A DNA stretch of 64,000 bases from Marinibacterium sp. (lineage in GTDB: Bacteria > Pseudomonadota > Alphaproteobacteria > Rhodobacterales > Rhodobacteraceae). The DNA is taken from the NCBI GenBank assembly GCA_025800215.1, contig JAOXSC010000073.1:1-64000 (forward strand). Reading direction: 5' to 3'. A model generated the notes under the pieces. The model searched no databases. It had not been told where the DNA came from and worked only from the letters and a program-made list of their open reading frames with translations. The number at the start of each line of letters is the position of its first letter. Positions within the stretch are counted from its first letter, which is position 1. The translations under genes and the position numbers were made by a program. Positions 54,219 through 62,529 of the stretch are shown piece after piece.

Positions 54219-56968
54219 GAGGCGGCCTTTCGGATCGCCGCGCGCAGACGCGACGGGGTGGCCGGAATGCGCGTCAGCCGCACGCCGCAGGCGCGCCGGA
54301 TCGCGTTCAGCAATGCGGGCGCGGTGGGGATCAGCACATGTTCGCCCAGCCCCTTGGCGCCAAAGGGGCCGTGGGCGTCGGGCTCTTCTATGATCAGCGT
54401 TTCGATGGGCGGAATGTCCCCGATGGTTGGGATCAGATAATCATGCAGATTCTCGGTGCGCCCCGGCTGATAGTCCTCCATCAGGGCCATGCCAAGCCCC
54501 TGGGCAATGCCGCCCTGCACCTGGCCTTCGACCAGCAGCGGGTTGATCGCGCGCCCCACATCATGGGCCGCCACGAATCGCACCGCCCGCACCGTGCCAA
54601 GCCGCAGATCAACCTCGACCACGGCCAGATGCGCGGCATAGCCGAACTGGGCATAGGGCGCGCCCTGCCCGTTTTCATCAAGCGGCTGCGTGGGCGGATC
54701 ATAGCTTTGATCGGCGCACAGCACATAGCCCATGGCATCGGGCGCAAGCTGGCTCAGGTCAATGCGGTGCGTCTGCCCCCCATCAACCACATGGATCCAG
54801 CCATCGCCCAGACCGATCACCGCATCCGGGCCCGCATTGACCCGCGACAGGATCTGCGCGCGCAGATCCGCGCCCGCCAGCCGCGCGGCGTTGCCCGACA
54901 CATAGGTCTGGCGCGATGCCGATGTCTTGCCCGCATCCGGCGTCACATCGGTGTCGCCGCCGATCAGGTGCACCGCGCCCACCGGCACGCCAAGCGCGCT
55001 GGCAAAGATCTGGGCAATCACCGTATTGGCCCCCTGCCCGATATCCATCGCCCCCTGATGCAGCACCAGCCCGCCATCGGCGCGCAGCCCCGCCCGGATG
55101 GTCGACGGGTTGGGCAGGGATGTGTTGCCACAGCCATACCACCCCGCCGCAACCCCAACGCCGCGCGCCACCCCGTCGCTTTGCGCATTGAACGCCTCGG
55201 CGGCGGCACGTTCGCGGGCATAGGCCGGGCGCAGGGCGGTCAGGCAGGCCCCGATGCCCACCCCCTGATCAAAGACCTGACCGCAGACGGTGGGCACACC
55301 GTTGCGCAGCGCGTTGCGGATGCGAAACTCCAGCGGGTCGATGTCCAGCCCGTCGGCCAGATCGTCAAACAGGCTTTCCTGCGCGATCGCCGCCTGCGGC
55401 ACGCCAAACCCGCGGAACGCCCCCGATGGCGGGGCATGGGTGTGAATGCCGGTCGCTCCGGCCCGGTAGTCGGCCACGCGATAGGGCCCCGAGGCATGGA
55501 CCGGCACCCGCGCCGCCACGGTCGGCCCCCAGCTGGCATAGGCGCCGGTGTTGAACAGCCCGTCAAACTGCAGCCCGCTCAGGGTGCCATCGCGCATCGC
55601 CCCGATGCGCAGGCGCAGGTCGGACGGGTGGCGCTTGGTGGTCGACTGCATCGATTCCGCCCGCCCATAGGCCAGCCGCACCGGCCGCCCGGTCTTGATT
55701 GCGGCCAGCGCCAGATAGGGTTGCACCGACAGATCAAGCTTGGATCCGAACCCGCCCCCCGTTGCGGTGGGCAGGATGCGGATCCGGTCCTGCGGCCAGC
55801 CCAGGATCACGGCCAGCGCCTCAAGATCCATGACCGGCGCCTGGGTGCAGGCGTGGATCTCAAGCCGGTCATCGACCAGCCGGGCAAAGCCCGCCTCGGG
55901 CTCGATATAGGCGTGCTCGACAAAGCCCGACCGAAAGCGCCCTTCGACCACCAGATCGGCCCGCGCCAGCGCCGCATCGACATCACCGCATTGCACCTTG
56001 CCCCCACACATCACATTGCCTGCGCGGCCGGCATGCAGCCGTGGCGCATCCGGCGCCATCGCCCCGGCCATGTCCGGCGTGGACGGGCATTCGTGCCAGG
56101 TGACCGGGAAATCGGCAGGATCAAAGCCCGCAACGGCCTGCGGCGTGCCCACAATCGCGGCGACGGCCTCGCCGCGAAACCGGGTTTCGCCGGTCGCAAA
56201 AACAGGCTGGTCGACAAAATCGGGGATCACGCCAAAGAGGTTGCGGCCCGGCACGTCCGCAGCACTCAGCACCGCCACGATGCCCGGCTGCGCTGCGCGC
56301 CAGCCCTCAAGATCCCCCAGATCGAACCGGGCGCGCGGGTGGGGCGCGCGGATCAGCGCAATCTCCAGCGTGCCGGGCGGGGCGATGTCATCGCCGAATT
56401 GCTCGGTCCCGGTGACCTTCGCAGCCCCATCCAGCCGCCGGATCGCCGCCCCCACCGATCCCTGATCATCGCGGCGCGCCGGGCCGTCTGCCCCGCGCAC
56501 GGCGTCGATGATCTTGCGATAGCCGGTGCAGCGGCACAGCACGCCGCCCAGGGCATCCTGCACCTGCGCTTCGGACGGCTGAGGCGTGTCGCGCAGCAGA
56601 GCAACGGCGGCCACCATCATCCCCGGCGTGCAGATCCCGCATTGCGCGGCGCCGTGATCTTCGAACCGTTGGGCCAGCGCCTGCGCATCGGGGTCCTGCG
56701 CGACCAGACCGGCCAGCGTGTCGACCTGCCGGCCCGCCGCCTGATGCGCCGGCGTCAGACAGGCACAGACCGGATCGCCATCGACCAGCACCGTGCAGGC
56801 CCCGCAATCGCCCGCATTGCAGCCGATCTTGACGTCACGCGCGCCCAGCGTTTCGCGCAGCATTTCGGACAGGCGCATGCCCGGCCGGGCCCCGGCCCGC
56901 ACCTTCGCGCCGTTCAGCGTGAACGCCAGATCAGGATCCTGCAGTCGGGGGTCCATTGGTCTATCCAT
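54215..56968 (-). CDS. molybdenum hydroxylase, fused [2Fe-2S] and Mo-cofactor subunit (nicotinate dehydrogenase candidate)
   Basis: A 917-residue xanthine-dehydrogenase-family enzyme. Residues about 1-165 carry two [2Fe-2S] clusters: C50-x4-C55-x2-C58-x11-C70, then CGICTPGMM and CRCTGY. Residues about 180-917 form the molybdopterin domains, with TATGGGFGSKLDL, SGAFRGFGVPQAA, GKTSASRQTYVSGNA and the catalytic Glu in GAKGLGEHVLIP near the C-terminus (about residue 876). It should hydroxylate a ring carbon beside nitrogen. Given the downstream reductase, nicotinate to 6-hydroxynicotinate is the likely reaction. Of two ATGs (56968 and 56956) I take the first, which overlaps the FAD-subunit stop by 8 bases. 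The FeS and Mo parts are separate proteins in E. barkeri. Confidence 0.8.
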   Translation of the reverse strand: MDRPMDPRLQDPDLAFTLNGAKVRAGARPGMRLSEMLRETLGARDVKIGCNAGDCGACTVLVDGDPVCACLTPAHQAAGRQVDTLAGLVAQDPDAQALAQRFEDHGAAQCGICTPGMMVAAVALLRDTPQPSEAQVQDALGGVLCRCTGYRKIIDAVRGADGPARRDDQGSVGAAIRRLDGAAKVTGTEQFGDDIAPPGTLEIALIRAPHPRARFDLGDLEGWRAAQPGIVAVLSAADVPGRNLFGVIPDFVDQPVFATGETRFRGEAVAAIVGTPQAVAGFDPADFPVTWHECPSTPDMAGAMAPDAPRLHAGRAGNVMCGGKVQCGDVDAALARADLVVEGRFRSGFVEHAYIEPEAGFARLVDDRLEIHACTQAPVMDLEALAVILGWPQDRIRILPTATGGGFGSKLDLSVQPYLALAAIKTGRPVRLAYGRAESMQSTTKRHPSDLRLRIGAMRDGTLSGLQFDGLFNTGAYASWGPTVAARVPVHASGPYRVADYRAGATGIHTHAPPSGAFRGFGVPQAAIAQESLFDDLADGLDIDPLEFRIRNALRNGVPTVCGQVFDQGVGIGACLTALRPAYARERAAAEAFNAQSDGVARGVGVAAGWYGCGNTSLPNPSTIRAGLRADGGLVLHQGAMDIGQGANTVIAQIFASALGVPVGAVHLIGGDTDVTPDAGKTSASRQTYVSGNAARLAGADLRAQILSRVNAGPDAVIGLGDGWIHVVDGGQTHRIDLSQLAPDAMGYVLCADQSYDPPTQPLDENGQGAPYAQFGYAAHLAVVEVDLRLGTVRAVRFVAAHDVGRAINPLLVEGQVQGGIAQGLGMALMEDYQPGRTENLHDYLIPTIGDIPPIETLIIEEPDAHGPFGAKGLGEHVLIPTAPALLNAIRRACGVRLTRIPATPSRLRAAIRKAAS

Positions 56969-57794
56969 CAGCCTGCCCCGCCGCTCGGATCGCGCGGGCA
57001 CAGAGTTCGGCCACCGCCTCCATCCGGTATTCGGCCGACCCGCGCAGATCCGCAATCGGGCTCAGGCCCGACAGGTGATCGGGGTCCACCCGCACCGCAT
57101 CAGGGCGCGCGCCGATCGCCGCGCGCTCAAGCCCGCTCAACCGCTGCGCCACCGCCGAGCACGCCCCCACAGCCACCCGCGCACGGGCAATCCGCCGATC
57201 CGGCCCCAGCCCGATCAGCACCGCCACCATTGCAATCGAAATCACCATGTACCGCCGCGCGCCCAGCTTTTCAAAGCGCCCCACCGCGCCCGCAGGCGGG
57301 TCGGGCAGCAGCACGGCGGTCACCATCTCATCCGCAGCCAGCCCGGTCTCGCGCACCCCGGTGACAAACCGCTCAAGCGGCACCACCCGGCGCCCCCGCA
57401 GCGATCCGATCTCGACCCTGGCGTCCAGCGTCAAAAGCGGCGGCACCCCGTCGGCGGCGGGCGAGGCATTGCACAGATTGCCCCCCACCGTACCGCTGTT
57501 CTGGATCTGCAGGCTGCCCACCTCGCGCGCGGCGGCCTGCAGCCCGTGAAAGCCCGGCGGCAGATCGGCCTTCCACAGATCCGCCCAGCGGGTCGCGGCC
57601 CCGATGCGCCATTGCCCATCCGCACGGGTGATCCCGCGCAGCCCCGCCACCGTCGTCACATCCAGGATCGGCCCGGTCAGATCGCGCGGACCGGATGCGG
57701 CGAACACATCCGTGCCCCCCGCCACGATCCGCACCCCGCCCGAAGCAAGATGCGCATAGGCATCATCAAGTGTCCTGGGTGTTAGGTAGCGCAC
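56961..57794 (-). CDS. molybdenum hydroxylase FAD subunit
   Basis: A 277-residue FAD-binding subunit of the CoxM/XdhB type. It begins VRYLTPRTLDDAYAHLASGGVRIVAGGTDVF and contains SLQIQNSGTVGGNLCNASPAADGVPPLLTLDA, the two FAD-binding loops. I choose the GTG at 57794 because GGGAG stands 7 bases upstream and the family similarity begins there, although the frame is open 80 codons further. It is the first gene of the long minus-strand operon and passes electrons from the [2Fe-2S] clusters to an acceptor. Confidence 0.85.
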   Translation of the reverse strand: MRYLTPRTLDDAYAHLASGGVRIVAGGTDVFAASGPRDLTGPILDVTTVAGLRGITRADGQWRIGAATRWADLWKADLPPGFHGLQAAAREVGSLQIQNSGTVGGNLCNASPAADGVPPLLTLDARVEIGSLRGRRVVPLERFVTGVRETGLAADEMVTAVLLPDPPAGAVGRFEKLGARRYMVISIAMVAVLIGLGPDRRIARARVAVGACSAVAQRLSGLERAAIGARPDAVRVDPDHLSGLSPIADLRGSAEYRMEAVAELCARAIRAAGQADG

Positions 57795-57822
57795 GTCACA
57801 GCTCCCGGCCCACAATTTCTTG

Positions 57823-57863
57823 TTCGTATACAAATGGTAGAGCCGGCCCCGAACACCTGTCAA
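57823..57863 (-). promoter_or_regulatory. putative promoter and operator of the N-heterocycle operon
   Basis: On the minus strand TTGACA (complement of 57858-57863) is followed 18 bases later by TACCAT. Immediately downstream lies a dyad-like TTGTTCGTATACAA (plus-strand reading, about 57820-57833). GTTCGTATACAAATG here matches GTTAGCATACAAATG (44242-44256) in front of the enamidase gene in 13 of 15 bases. Both could be MarR operators. Confidence 0.42.
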
Positions 57864-57981
57864 TCTTTTGTTGCCCGCAACCACGTCTGCCGAACCGTCG
57901 CGCCCAATGGCCGGGCTTGACCGAACGCCGGGCGCAGCAAAATACTCGGACCAACCCCGCTGGCATCGAAGGGAGGCTCTG

Positions 57982-59325
57982 ATGACATCCACACCCAAAG
58001 GCATGACCGTGGCCCCGGACGGCCCCGGCACCACGCCCGGCTACATGTCCGGCTTTGGCAATGACTTTGAAACCGAAGCGCTGCCCGGCGCCCTGCCCAT
58101 CGGCCGCAACAGCCCGCAGCGCTGCAGCTACGGGCTTTATGCCGAACAGCTGTCGGGCACGGCATTCACCGCGCCCAGCCATCACAACAACCGCACCTGG
58201 TGCTATCGCATCCGGCCATCGGTCAAGCATTCGCACCGCTATACGCGGATCGACGTGCCCCATTGGAAAACCGCACCGCATGTGCAGGCTGACGTGACCT
58301 CGCTGGGTCAGTACCGCTGGGATCCGCTGCCGCTGCGCGACGGGCTGACCTGGATCACCGGCATGCACAGCATGACCACCGCCGGAGACGTCAACACCCA
58401 GATCGGCATGGCCAGCCACATCTATCTGGTCACCCAGAGCATGCAGGATCAGTATTTCTATTCCGCCGACAGCGAATTGCTCGTGGTGCCGCAACAGGGC
58501 CGCCTGCGCTTTTGCACCGAGCTGGGCATTCTCGACATCGGCCCGAAAGAAATCGCCATCCTGCCGCGCGGGCTGCTCTACCGGGTCGAGCTGCTCGACG
58601 ATGCCGCGCGCGGCTTTGTCTGCGAAAACTACGGCCAGGGGTTCGAGCTGCCCGCGCGCGGGCCCATCGGCGCCAATTGCATGGCCAATCCGCGCGACTT
58701 CAAGACCCCCGTCGCCGCCTTTGAAGACCGCGACACGCCATCATCCGTGATCATCAAATGGTGTGGCCAGTTCCATGAAACCCGGATCGGCCAGTCACCG
58801 CTGGATGTGGTCGCCTGGCATGGCAACTACGCCCCGGTGAAATATGACCTGCGCCATTACTGCCCGGTGGGGGCGGTGCTGTTCGACCATCCCGACCCGT
58901 CGATCTTTACCGTGCTCACCGCGCCGTCGGGGCAGCCCGGCACCGCCAATATCGACTTTGTGCTGTTCCGCGAACGCTGGATGGTGGCCGAAGACACGTT
59001 CCGCCCGCCCTGGTATCACAAGAACATCATGTCCGAGCTGATGGGCAACATCTATGGCGAATATGATGCCAAGCCGCAGGGCTTTGTGCCGGGGGGGCTG
59101 TCGCTGCATAACATGATGCTGCCGCACGGGCCCGACCGTAGCGCCTTTGACAAGGCATCGCGCGCCAATCTGGGGCCGGACAAGCTTGATCACACCATGT
59201 CCTTCATGTTCGAAACGCGCTTTCCCCAGCACCTGACGCGCTTTGCCGCGCAGGACGCACCGCTGCAGGATGACTATATCGACTGCTGGGCCGACATCGA
59301 AAAGCGCTTTGACGGAACCCCATAG
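57982..59325 (+). CDS. hmgA: homogentisate 1,2-dioxygenase
   Basis: A 447-residue non-heme iron dioxygenase that opens homogentisate to maleylacetoacetate in tyrosine/phenylalanine breakdown. It starts [26 protein letters not shown] like other HmgA proteins. The iron ligands are recognisable in [15 protein letters not shown] (His and Glu) and LPHGPD (His). GGAGG precedes the ATG. Maleylacetoacetate isomerase, fumarylacetoacetase and HppD genes are absent from the window, so this is an isolated copy. It is divergent from the N-heterocycle operon and shares a 187-base promoter region with it, which also contains a small dyad GTTGCCCGCAAC (57870-57881). Confidence 0.93.
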   Translation: MTSTPKGMTVAPDGPGTTPGYMSGFGNDFETEALPGALPIGRNSPQRCSYGLYAEQLSGTAFTAPSHHNNRTWCYRIRPSVKHSHRYTRIDVPHWKTAPHVQADVTSLGQYRWDPLPLRDGLTWITGMHSMTTAGDVNTQIGMASHIYLVTQSMQDQYFYSADSELLVVPQQGRLRFCTELGILDIGPKEIAILPRGLLYRVELLDDAARGFVCENYGQGFELPARGPIGANCMANPRDFKTPVAAFEDRDTPSSVIIKWCGQFHETRIGQSPLDVVAWHGNYAPVKYDLRHYCPVGAVLFDHPDPSIFTVLTAPSGQPGTANIDFVLFRERWMVAEDTFRPPWYHKNIMSELMGNIYGEYDAKPQGFVPGGLSLHNMMLPHGPDRSAFDKASRANLGPDKLDHTMSFMFETRFPQHLTRFAAQDAPLQDDYIDCWADIEKRFDGTP

Positions 59326-59362
59326 GCGGCGCTATCACCGCGAATGGGGCCACCAAACCGCC

Positions 59363-59382
59363 GCCCGGCATCCAGGCCGGGC
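59363..59382. terminator. hairpin between hmgA and rep
   Basis: GCCCGGC (59363-59369) and GCCGGGC (59376-59382) form a 7-bp stem with loop ATCCAG in the 74-base gap between the convergent hmgA and rep genes. It is weakly supported because there is no T-run. Confidence 0.4.
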
Positions 59383-59399
59383 ATGTCCGATAATGTCCC

Positions 59400-60581
59400 T
59401 TAGCCCACCCCGTCAAAGATCGCCGGGTCAAGCTCTTCCCAGAAGGCAAAGATGCCCTTGGCATTCAGCGCCGACATCCAGCCATGACGTTCGAAATCGG
59501 CACGCGCTTCGGGGTCTTCGATCTGGCTCTGGAACAGGCGCCGGTCGGCATCGCGCTGCGTCGGCGTGCGCGCCTTGACCGCCGCCTGTACCCGGCGCAG
59601 CCGTTCGGCGCGCGGGCTGGCCGGGGCCTGGGGGGCTGGGGTGTCCGCGTCGTCTCCGAAATCGCCGTCCAGCGCCGCCGACAGATAGCCGACCATGGAG
59701 CGCACATTCTTGCGCTCGCCCACATAGTCCAGCTTGGCGGCAACCTGCGCTTCGCCATGCACGCTGATCCACTGGCGCGCCAGCCGGTCGCTGACCCCCA
59801 GATCGCGCAGCCGCTGATAGACCGCACCATGGCGCAGCCCGGCCCCGTCATCCAGATCCAGAATGGCCAGCTGCGGGTTTTCACGGATCTTGAACCGGAT
59901 CTCGCTGACCACCCTGCCCCGCTTGCGGACCTCGGGCGTGATTTCGATATTCGACGTCTTGTTGACCTCGGCCACCGCCGGTTTGATCACCTTGGCGTTG
60001 AGGTGCTTGTAGCTTTCATAATAGCTCGACCCGTCCACCCCCATCAGCCGCCGGAACAGATCCAGCTCCCACCAGCCGGTCGATCCGGTGCGCACGAAGC
60101 GATAGCAGTTTTCATAAAGCGCCAGCGCATGGCCCGATGTGAACCGCCGCTGGATGTTGAGGTTGATCAGCGCAAAGACCTTGGGGTCGTGCAGCTTTTC
60201 GGCCAGCGCCGGCGAATAGGCATATTCACAGACACCGCCCTTGAGCTTGGCATAGCTCAGCAGGCTCGACACGCCCCATTCCTGCTGACCCTTTTCATCC
60301 AGCATGTCCCATTCGGCCACCGTTTCGGCCAGCCCGCGCAGCGACGCCTTGAGCGTTTCCATGTCATTCGAATTGTACCCGATCATCAGGCACAGCGTGC
60401 GCGCATCGATCATGTGGCGCGACCGGTTGGTCAGCGTGTCATAGGCATTCAGCAGCAGCACATTGGACAGTTTGCGCTGCAACAACGTCAATTTTCCCGA
60501 CACGTGGATCGCAGCCACGTGCTTTTTTACCGCCTCTCGGCGCAGCGACCCGCTCAGGTGCTCGCGTGGAATATCATCCAT
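59400..60581 (-). CDS. plasmid replication initiator, Rep_3 family
   Basis: A 393-residue initiator. Residues about 20-230 form the tandem winged-helix Rep_3 fold, recognised by SGKLTLLQRKLSNVLLLNAYDTLTNRSRHMID, ETLKASLRGLAETVAEWDML and FALINLNIQRRFTSGHALALYENCYRF. The C-terminal part is charged and Ala/Pro-rich. It should bind the iterons lying just upstream and recruit the host replication machinery. I choose the ATG at 60581: GAGG is 5 bases upstream and MDDIPREHLSG starts the recognisable protein. The frame extends to 60920 only because it runs through the iteron array. Transcribed away from parA. Confidence 0.87.
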   Translation of the reverse strand: MDDIPREHLSGSLRREAVKKHVAAIHVSGKLTLLQRKLSNVLLLNAYDTLTNRSRHMIDARTLCLMIGYNSNDMETLKASLRGLAETVAEWDMLDEKGQQEWGVSSLLSYAKLKGGVCEYAYSPALAEKLHDPKVFALINLNIQRRFTSGHALALYENCYRFVRTGSTGWWELDLFRRLMGVDGSSYYESYKHLNAKVIKPAVAEVNKTSNIEITPEVRKRGRVVSEIRFKIRENPQLAILDLDDGAGLRHGAVYQRLRDLGVSDRLARQWISVHGEAQVAAKLDYVGERKNVRSMVGYLSAALDGDFGDDADTPAPQAPASPRAERLRRVQAAVKARTPTQRDADRRLFQSQIEDPEARADFERHGWMSALNAKGIFAFWEELDPAIFDGVG

Positions 60582-60667
60582 GACTGCCTCATTTTTGCGC
60601 CCATTATGCCCCGAAAGGTGCCAAAGCTCAACGCGGCTTCGGGTGCCTTCAGATGCGTTCAGATGGT

Positions 60668-60894
60668 CCCGTATCCGGGTTCCTTTACGCTCTGGCACCT
60701 TTGCGGCGCGACGATTGGGGACCCTTTTACGGGATGGATCGGGGCCGATCGGGGCCCGAACCTGTGGACAACTCGGCCTTTGGGCCCGAAACCGCACGCT
60801 GGTGCCCCCTGCCCTGCGAATCGGGCCCCTTGCCCCTGTATGCGGGTCCACCCCATCCCGTATCCAGGTGCCCCAAGCCCTGTATCCGGGTCCC
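60668..60894. other. oriV iteron array
   Basis: Copies of a 16-bp element with consensus CCYGTATSCRGGTNCC occur at 60668-60683, 60835-60850, 60857-60872 and 60879-60894. An inverted copy lies at 60717-60733. The last three start exactly 22 bases apart (two helical turns). Degenerate copies are discernible at 60791 and 60813 in the same 22-base register, which would make five in phase. The position between rep and parA, upstream of rep, is that of an iteron-controlled plasmid origin. Confidence 0.82.
60763..60771 (-). other. DnaA-box-like site in the origin
   Basis: TGTGGACAA reads TTGTCCACA on the minus strand, one mismatch from the DnaA consensus TTATNCACA. It lies between the inverted iteron and the in-phase array, as expected for host DnaA assistance. 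Confidence 0.5.
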
Positions 60895-60937
60895 CAAACA
60901 TGGGTTAGCCTTTGATTCAACGGAATTTCTGGGTCAT

Positions 60938-60964
60938 AAAGATTCTAAAGACCCTAAAGACTCT
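60938..60964. repeat. three tandem AAAGAYYCT repeats, candidate DNA-unwinding element
   Basis: AAAGATTCT, AAAGACCCT and AAAGACTCT follow each other without spacer, 43 bases beyond the last iteron, within an AT-rich stretch (about 60909-61005). Tandem AT-rich repeats beside iterons usually mark the melting site. Confidence 0.6.
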
Positions 60965-61004
60965 TCAACTTTCTGCGGCTGTTCGGAATGGATTTTTTCA
61001 GGGT

Positions 61005-61017
61005 TTTCGCCGCGAAA
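61005..61017. other. parS-like palindrome upstream of parA
   Basis: TTTCGCCGCGAAA is a perfect palindrome around a central C, 88 bases before parA. The same core occurs at 62578 and 63622. It could be a ParB binding site and a site for autoregulation of the par operon. Confidence 0.55.
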
Positions 61018-61104
61018 CCTGCTTCTTGGATTCCCCACGCCATGCGCATGTGCGATAGTTTCGTCAAAACGACCAAAATCATCGAACATCGTTGAGGACA
61101 GAAG

Positions 61105-62529
61105 ATGGCGTCAGGCAAAGATGAGAGCCCCCCATATTTCAACATTGATCCGGCCAAGGCCGCAGAGAGGTTAAGCGACCCTATCGACACCGCCCGATTC
61201 GCAAAAGCGGCGGCCTTCGCAGCCAAGGGGCGGCAGGATCTGGCCAAGCGCGGCTACGCCCCTGATGGGCAGAAACGGCTGCGCATGTTCTCCACCTGGG
61301 AGGTCTGCCGCTACCTCATCCCGGTGGCGCCCGCGCATTTTCGGCGCGTGCTCAAGAAATACCCCGACCTTCCCCAGGGCACGGGCGACGGCAATTCGAA
61401 ATGGTTCACCCTTGATGACGTGCTGCGCCTGCGCGATCACTTTGCCACCGAAGGGGCCGCCGGGCGCGAATACCGACCCTGGCGCCCCGAAGGTCTGCCC
61501 GCCAAGATCGTGGCGGTGTCGAACTTCAAGGGCGGTACGTCAAAGACCACCACCACCGCGCATCTGGCGATGTCGGCGGCGCTTGACGGGTACAAGGTGC
61601 TGGTGGTCGATCTGGACAGCCAGGGGTCGCTAACCTCGATCATGGGCGGCAACGTGCCCGACGAATGGTCCACCGCCTTCCCGCTGCTGGCCAAGGATTA
61701 CGCCCGCGCGGTCGAAGCCGAAAACACCGTGCGCGCCGCCGCTGGCACGCCCCCCCTGCCCTTCGACGAAACCCTGACCGAGGCGCTCAAGGTCAAGGCG
61801 CAGGATCTCATTCAGGACACGCATTGGCCCAATATCGACCTGCTGGGCGCGCAGCTGAACCTGTACTGGGCGGAATTCCAGGTGCCGGTCTGGCGCATGG
61901 GGCTGCGGTCCTGGCCGCTTTGGGATGCGCTGGCCAATGCGCTGGATGGCGAGCGGATCGTTGACGATTACGACATCATTTTCATCGATACCCCGCCCGC
62001 ACTGGGATACCTCACGATCAACGCGCTGGCAGCCGCCGACATCCTGCTGGTGCCGCTTGGGGCGTCCTTTCTGGAGTTCGATTCAACGGGGCGGTTCTTC
62101 GACATGCTCTATTCGACCTTTGCGTCCATCGAAGAAGGCGAAAACTCGGCCCGCCGCGCCGCCGGTCTGCCCGAGGTGCATTTCGAATGGGACGCCGTGC
62201 GTGCCCTCATCACTCGGTTCGACGCAGGCCAGCAGACCGATCTGGCCAATGTGATCCAGGCCTATTTCGGGGATTTCATGACCACCTACCGCCAGGAACT
62301 GACCGCCATGGTCGGCCAGGCGGGCGAACAGGTGAACGGCATTTACGAGGCCGATTACCGCGAATTCAACCGCGACACCTATGTGCGCGGGCGCGAAACC
62401 TTTGACCGCACCTGGGCCGAGGTCAAGGAACTGATCCTGGGCACCTGGTGGCGCGATCTTCAGATGCAACAGGCCGAGGCTGAGGCCGAGCAGACAGACA
62501 AGGAGCAGGCAGATGGCGAAACGTCGTGA
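61105..62529 (+). CDS. parA: plasmid partition ATPase ParA (type Ia)
   Basis: A 474-residue ParA with an N-terminal extension of about 130 residues containing a helix-turn-helix-like region (MFSTWEVCRYLIPVAPAHFRRVLKKYPDL). The deviant Walker A FKGGTSKTTTTAHLAM lies near residue 142, then VLVVDLDSQGSLTSIMGG and the Walker B DIIFIDTPPALGYLTINAL. The extension is typical of type Ia proteins that repress their own operon. GAGGA precedes the ATG at 61105. It overlaps parB by 17 bases. Confidence 0.93.
   Translation: MASGKDESPPYFNIDPAKAAERLSDPIDTARFAKAAAFAAKGRQDLAKRGYAPDGQKRLRMFSTWEVCRYLIPVAPAHFRRVLKKYPDLPQGTGDGNSKWFTLDDVLRLRDHFATEGAAGREYRPWRPEGLPAKIVAVSNFKGGTSKTTTTAHLAMSAALDGYKVLVVDLDSQGSLTSIMGGNVPDEWSTAFPLLAKDYARAVEAENTVRAAAGTPPLPFDETLTEALKVKAQDLIQDTHWPNIDLLGAQLNLYWAEFQVPVWRMGLRSWPLWDALANALDGERIVDDYDIIFIDTPPALGYLTINALAAADILLVPLGASFLEFDSTGRFFDMLYSTFASIEEGENSARRAAGLPEVHFEWDAVRALITRFDAGQQTDLANVIQAYFGDFMTTYRQELTAMVGQAGEQVNGIYEADYREFNRDTYVRGRETFDRTWAEVKELILGTWWRDLQMQQAEAEAEQTDKEQADGETS

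Noticed and set aside
54338-57364. Open frame of about 1008 codons on the plus strand opposite the molybdenum hydroxylase
   Set aside because: Arg/Pro/His/Gln-rich translation with no domain, lying exactly opposite a gene with full FeS and Mo motifs; typical mirror frame of GC-rich DNA.
60582-60920. Extended N-terminus of the replication initiator
   Set aside because: The extra 113 codons run through the iteron repeats, and the Shine-Dalgarno supports the ATG at 60581.
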